Shown: positions 60,830 through 64,000 of the stretch, in pieces
How positions within the stretch are numbered: the first letter of the stretch is position 1
Layout: each line of letters opens with the position of its first letter
NCBI GenBank assembly: GCA_944322255.1
Contig: CALUOK010000004.1
Coordinates: 1-64,000 of the forward strand
Source: Candidatus Methanomethylophilaceae archaeon
GTDB lineage: Archaea; Thermoplasmatota; Thermoplasmata; Methanomassiliicoccales; Methanomethylophilaceae
Reading direction: 5' to 3'
Length of the DNA: 64,000 nt
Notes under the pieces: generated by a model
Seen by the model: only the letters and a program-made list of their open reading frames with translations
Told to the model about the DNA's origin: nothing
The model's database searches: none
Position numbers and translations under genes: made by a program

Positions 60830-61888
60830 TCAGATGACGCCCGTGGCGCGGGCGACCTTCTCGGCCACCTCCGGGCTTATTCCGCTGTCCCCGAGGATCG
60901 TGAACCTGTCGGACCTGATCTCGTGGGCATGGGTCATCGCGTCGATGACGTCTTCCGCCGTAAGACCCAGGCCCCTGGCGGTCGTGGGGGCGCCGATCTC
61001 CTCCAGGGCGTCCCTGATCATCTCCCAGTCCCCTCCGTGGAGGTACATGGTCATGATGGACCCGACCCCGCACTGCTCCCCGTGCAGCGCCTTCCCGGGG
61101 TGCTTCAGGTCGATCATGTGGGAGAACATGTGCTCCGCACCGCTGGTGGGCCTGGAGCTGCCGGCGATGCACATGGAGATGCCGGACATGATGATGGGCT
61201 TGATGGAGAGCCAGACGCTGTCCTCCAGGTTGGGCTTGATCAGCTGGCTGTTCTCCACGATGGACTCCGCCGAGTACTTGGCGATGGTGTACGCGGTGCG
61301 GCTGAAGTCCACGTTCTTGAGCCTCCTGGCGAAGTCCCAGTCCATGATCGCCGTGAGGTTGGAGATGACGTCGGCGCATCCGGAGGCCAGCAGGCGGTAC
61401 GGGGCCTTGGCGATGACGCCGGTGTCCGCGATGACGCCCATGGGCGACGCGGACTCCACCGAACGGGAGCCGGAGTCGGACTTGAGGGACGCCCTGTTGG
61501 AGGCTATGCCGTCGTGGGCGGCGGAAGTGGGGATGCTTATGAACGGGAGCCTCAGGTCCCTGCTGACCACCTTCGTGAGGTCGATCTTGCTGCCGCCGCC
61601 GACCGCGAGGACGAAGCTGGAGCCGAACTCTCTGATGCGCTCCTCGGCGTACTGGGCGTTCTCCATGGTGGCGTCGCCGACCTGGACCACGTCCATGTCG
61701 TAGCCCTCCATGTAGTCGAGGACGTCTTTGGCGGCGGCCTCCAGGGTCCTGGTGCCGGTGATGATGGTCCCGGTGCGTCCGGTGTGTATGCCCTCGCACA
61801 TCTCCTTGACGCATCCAAGCACGTCGTGCCCCGCCACGATGTTGCGGGGGACCTCGACCATCTTGACCTTGGTGAAATCCTCGATCAT
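60830..61888 (-). CDS. egsA: sn-Glycerol-1-phosphate dehydrogenase
   Basis: Protein of 352 residues. The NAD-binding loop is VLAVGGGSKIDLTK, and the metal-site region has IPTSAAHDGIASNRAS with later histidines in GAEHMFSHMIDLKHPGKALHGEQ. The enzyme reduces dihydroxyacetone phosphate to sn-glycerol-1-phosphate, the archaea-specific backbone of membrane lipids. This is among the best markers that the window is archaeal. UPF0179 follows closely. It is divergent from a flavodoxin-like gene across 65 bases. Confidence 0.95.
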   Translation of the reverse strand: MIEDFTKVKMVEVPRNIVAGHDVLGCVKEMCEGIHTGRTGTIITGTRTLEAAAKDVLDYMEGYDMDVVQVGDATMENAQYAEERIREFGSSFVLAVGGGSKIDLTKVVSRDLRLPFISIPTSAAHDGIASNRASLKSDSGSRSVESASPMGVIADTGVIAKAPYRLLASGCADVISNLTAIMDWDFARRLKNVDFSRTAYTIAKYSAESIVENSQLIKPNLEDSVWLSIKPIIMSGISMCIAGSSRPTSGAEHMFSHMIDLKHPGKALHGEQCGVGSIMTMYLHGGDWEMIRDALEEIGAPTTARGLGLTAEDVIDAMTHAHEIRSDRFTILGDSGISPEVAEKVARATGVI

Positions 61889-61923
61889 CCCTCTCTGCCT
61901 CTCGGACGCTATTGTCGGAGGAC

Positions 61924-61931
61924 ATTATAAA
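61924..61931 (+). promoter_or_regulatory. TATA box of the flavodoxin-like gene
   Basis: ATTATAAA, 23-30 bases before the ATG at 61954; predicts a leaderless message. Confidence 0.55.
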
Positions 61932-61953
61932 GGGTGGCGCGATTCGCATCGGC

Positions 61954-62541
61954 ATGGAGAGGACCCTCATAATCTGCGGGAGCGCCGGCCGCGGCGGAGT
62001 CACGGAGACGATGTGCCAGACGGCCGCGGACGCCATAAGGTCCCGTGGGCAGGACGCCATGGTCGTCTTCCCGTCGGAGATGAGGATCGAGCACTGCCGC
62101 GGTTGCGATTCCTGCAGCAACGGGCCCTGCGTCATAGACGACGACATGCACAGGCTGTACCGCCTCTTCGCGGAGTCGGACTTCCTGATGCTGGCCACCC
62201 CGCTGCACTTCAGCGGGCCCTCGTCGCTGGCCAAGACCGTCATGGACAGGTTCCAGACCTACTGGCACGGGAAGGACCTCCCGCACCCCATCGCAATGGC
62301 AGGGATGATCTGCGCCGGCAGCGAGCATCCCAACTTCGAGCCCACGGTGGCGATAATGAAGGCGTTCGCCATAACCACGAAGATGAAGTGGATGGGTCAT
62401 CTGGAGTTCCCCGGCACGGACGTACGCGGGGACCAGGGGGTCGGGGAGGAGATCGACGGTTTCCTCGACCGGCTGTACGCCATCAGAGAGACGATACCCA
62501 CATCCCGGATATGGCCTCCGAACTCGGCGGGCGGCGAGTGA
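61954..62541 (+). CDS. Flavodoxin-fold NAD(P)H-dependent FMN reductase-like protein
   Basis: Protein of 195 residues from the ATG at 61954; the frame also has a TTG at 61912. The FMN-binding loop is ICGSAGRGGVTETM, and HCRGCDSCSNGPCVIDDDM is the cysteine-containing motif typical of iron-sulfur flavoprotein-like or NADPH-dependent FMN reductases. ATPLHFSGPSSLAKTVMDR is also typical. The role is probably electron transfer or redox defence. The 3' 59 bases overlap the convergent gene at 62483. Confidence 0.82.
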   Translation: MERTLIICGSAGRGGVTETMCQTAADAIRSRGQDAMVVFPSEMRIEHCRGCDSCSNGPCVIDDDMHRLYRLFAESDFLMLATPLHFSGPSSLAKTVMDRFQTYWHGKDLPHPIAMAGMICAGSEHPNFEPTVAIMKAFAITTKMKWMGHLEFPGTDVRGDQGVGEEIDGFLDRLYAIRETIPTSRIWPPNSAGGE

Positions 62542-63106
62542 AGGGTACGACGGAGGGATGCTCGTCCAGGACGGCCCTCCAGTTCTCCTCCGTCAGCGAA
62601 CCGTCGGTGTCCAGCAGGCACACCCTGTAGAACCCCATCTCCGAGAGGTCCGACAGCGTCCTGGCCGGATCACCCATCTTCCCTTTTCCGATCACGGCCC
62701 TCCCGCCGACGACGAACACCGTGGGCACGAAGCTGTCCGAGACCGAGTGGATGTCCTCCAGCTCCGCATCGGACTCCACGCAGTGGTACGGGCCCATGAC
62801 CATGTCGGCGGTGGTGTTGAAGGAGTCGAACAGGTCGTCCACGGTCTCCACGCAGGTCATGAACCAGATGTCGCACCCGCGGACCTTCATGTCCTTGACG
62901 ACGCCGGCGGTGAAGGTCCCGCGGGCCAGGCTGTCCATGTCCACGACCACCGCGGGGGACCTCTCGTCCGAGCGGGGGATGCGGCCGGCGGCTTCTGAGA
63001 ACGACTCCGACCTCCCGGAGGCGGTCGGGCGGGTGCCCTGGAACCATGCGTCGAGGGCGACGAGCCCGTCGCCGGTCTTCGCCGCGAACAGTGCCGGGAT
63101 TTGCAT
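62483..63106 (-). CDS. Hypothetical protein, possibly TIM-barrel and HisA-related
   Basis: Protein of 207 residues. Segments such as SPAVVVDMDSLARGTF, CDIWFMTCVETVDDLFDSF, PTVFVVGGRAVIGKGKMGD and YRVCLLDTDGSLTEENW alternate strands and helices as in a TIM barrel. They recall the HisA-related archaeal COG1411 family. HisA phosphate-binding motifs are not evident, so the assignment is weak. It overlaps the flavodoxin-like gene tail by 59 bases in convergent orientation. The desulfoferrodoxin gene starts divergently. Confidence 0.5.
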   Translation of the reverse strand: MQIPALFAAKTGDGLVALDAWFQGTRPTASGRSESFSEAAGRIPRSDERSPAVVVDMDSLARGTFTAGVVKDMKVRGCDIWFMTCVETVDDLFDSFNTTADMVMGPYHCVESDAELEDIHSVSDSFVPTVFVVGGRAVIGKGKMGDPARTLSDLSEMGFYRVCLLDTDGSLTEENWRAVLDEHPSVVPFTRRPPSSEAISGMWVSSL

Positions 63107-63189
63107 GCCGGTCGCATGGAGGGGGTCGGATATTGCCTTTGCGGGGCCCCGACTATTCGGGGCTTAAAATTGTAAACGGCGTTAAGCAA

Positions 63190-63198
63190 AGTATAAAT
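63190..63198 (+). promoter_or_regulatory. TATA box of the desulfoferrodoxin gene
   Basis: GTATAAATC about 35-43 bases before the ATG at 63233; the short leader contains AGAGGT as ribosome site. Confidence 0.5.
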
Positions 63199-63232
63199 CC
63201 TGCGAAGGCCCAGTGCTCTCCAGAGGTTTCAC

Positions 63233-63607
63233 ATGACACAGAAATACGTCTGCGCCAAATGCGGCACCGCTGTCGAGCTCATCTACAAAGGCGGATGCAC
63301 GCCCTCCTGCTGCGGCGAGCCCATGCAGCTCATGGAGCCCAAGACCGAGGACTTCGTGAAGGAGAAGCACGTCCCCTACATCGAGAAGCAGGACGGAGGC
63401 TTCCTCGTCAAGGTCGGGAAGGAGACCGCCCACCCCATGGCCGAGGACCACTACATCGTGTACATCGAGATCCTCGCCGACGGAGTCTACATGAGGAAGT
63501 ACCTCCAGCCCGGCGACGCACCCGAGGCGTTCTTCAAGACCGACGCCGCCGAGGTCCAGGCCTGGGAGTACTGCAACAAGCACGGACTCTGGAAGTCCAA
63601 CCAGTGA
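63233..63607 (+). CDS. Desulfoferrodoxin (superoxide reductase)
   Basis: Protein of 124 residues. Centre I is CAKCGTAVELIYKGGCTPSCCG, a desulforedoxin-like iron site of four cysteines. Centre II residues are in EKHVPYIE, HPMAEDHYIVYIE and CNKHGLW, which give the four histidines and one cysteine of the catalytic iron. It reduces superoxide to hydrogen peroxide without making oxygen, a usual protection in anaerobes. All ligands are present. It supports a strictly anaerobic host. Confidence 0.94.
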   Translation: MTQKYVCAKCGTAVELIYKGGCTPSCCGEPMQLMEPKTEDFVKEKHVPYIEKQDGGFLVKVGKETAHPMAEDHYIVYIEILADGVYMRKYLQPGDAPEAFFKTDAAEVQAWEYCNKHGLWKSNQ

Positions 63608-63712
63608 GGCCATCCCGCTGGAAACCCCTTACCAAACCCTTTTTCGAACCGTTCCGTGTCTTCTTTTTAATATTCAATCGGGATAACCGTGCAGTCAAGA
63701 GAGGTTCACACC

Positions 63713-64000
63713 ATGGCAAAGATCGTAGAGTCCACGGGTGACGATGCCAAAGCGAAGGCGAGGCACGCCAAGATCGCCAGGGAGAAGAAGGACGCCGAGA
63801 TCAAGGCGAAGGAGAAGGTCTCCGACGAGAAGTGGAAGGCCATCCGCGCCGAGGAGAAGCGCAAGGAGGAGATCAAGAAGCTCCCCAGGGAGGAGCGCGC
63901 CGCGGCCAGGAAGGAGCTGAAGGAGCAGATCAGGCACCGCAAGGACGTGGAGAAGCAGCAGAAGAGGGAGCGCAGGGAGGCCGAGAGGGCCAAGCGCGAG
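63713..64000 (+). CDS. Lysine/glutamate-rich helical protein, truncated by the window end
   Basis: The ATG at 63713 opens a frame of 96 codons still open at the end of the window. The sequence is almost wholly charged (KARHAKIAREKKDAEIKAKEK, then EERAAARKELKEQIRHRKD), with strong helix or coiled-coil character. Low complexity prevents a family call. A TATA-like TTTTTAATA at about 63664-63672 precedes it. The leader contains GGGATAACCGTGCAGTCA, nearly the same as part of the repeat at 37213. Confidence 0.5.
   Translation, partial: MAKIVESTGDDAKAKARHAKIAREKKDAEIKAKEKVSDEKWKAIRAEEKRKEEIKKLPREERAAARKELKEQIRHRKDVEKQQKRERREAERAKRE

Overview
The window looks like chromosome from a GC-rich archaeon, most likely a Thermoplasmatota member close to the Methanomassiliicoccales. 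Archaeal markers are sn-glycerol-1-phosphate dehydrogenase, the archaeal mevalonate-entry cluster (regulator, HMG-CoA synthase, thiolase, DUF35 protein), membrane-anchored LonB, a Hel308-type helicase with a PCNA-binding tail, the KEOPS subunit Cgi121, UPF0179, NadM and DUF1638 (a family common in methanogens). Many genes have a TATA-like box 24-32 bases before the start codon and no Shine-Dalgarno, suggesting leaderless mRNAs. The order-level placement is inference.

Bases 1-18,500 are an accessory, defence-rich island with uneven base composition. It starts with AT-rich Sel1-type and unknown genes and a SprT-like protein that lost its metalloprotease motif. Then comes a nested transposon: an ISL3 element with perfect 54-bp inverted repeats and an 8-bp target duplication sits inside a larger element carrying an IS4/IS1634-like transposase. 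A minus-strand operon follows: AbiJ-like gene (frameshifted), hsdR, hsdM, hsdS and a SEFIR/TIR-domain gene. Next are a divergent CoiA-like/Sel1 fusion and a two-gene unit of a GIY-YIG nuclease and an Abi-type reverse transcriptase with a C-terminal HEPN-like motif.

Bases 18,500-24,000 hold toxin-antitoxin genes (a YefM-like antitoxin with a duplicated tail, a YefM/YoeB pair, a decayed zeta-toxin-like pair) among DUF1638, PAP2 phosphatase and dapB genes, plus several short repeat arrays.

Bases 24,000-49,900 are mostly housekeeping: inositol-phosphatase family, PPK2 kinase, the mevalonate cluster, an exported M13 peptidase, bacterial-type SbcCD with a divergent regulator, threonine biosynthesis (homoserine kinase, threonine synthase), helicase, LonB, two surface proteins, and NAD metabolism (NadM, PncC). 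Between 37,323 and 37,600 lies a strong candidate structured RNA gene, closed by a 12-bp terminal helix, preceded by a TATA box and flanked by about 39-bp direct repeats.

Bases 50,734-57,857 hold the most intriguing system: four translationally coupled genes encoding STAS-HATPase-GNAT, LuxE-like acyl-protein synthetase, a LuxC-acyl-CoA-reductase/PaaK-ligase fusion, and a MATE transporter fused to an RsbW-like kinase. This joins a bacterial partner-switching module to fatty-acyl activation and reduction and to membrane transport, in an organism expected to have no sigma factors. The remainder has purC, a DUF4143 ATPase behind phased repeats, G1P dehydrogenase with UPF0179, a flavodoxin-fold protein, desulfoferrodoxin and a truncated charged helical protein.
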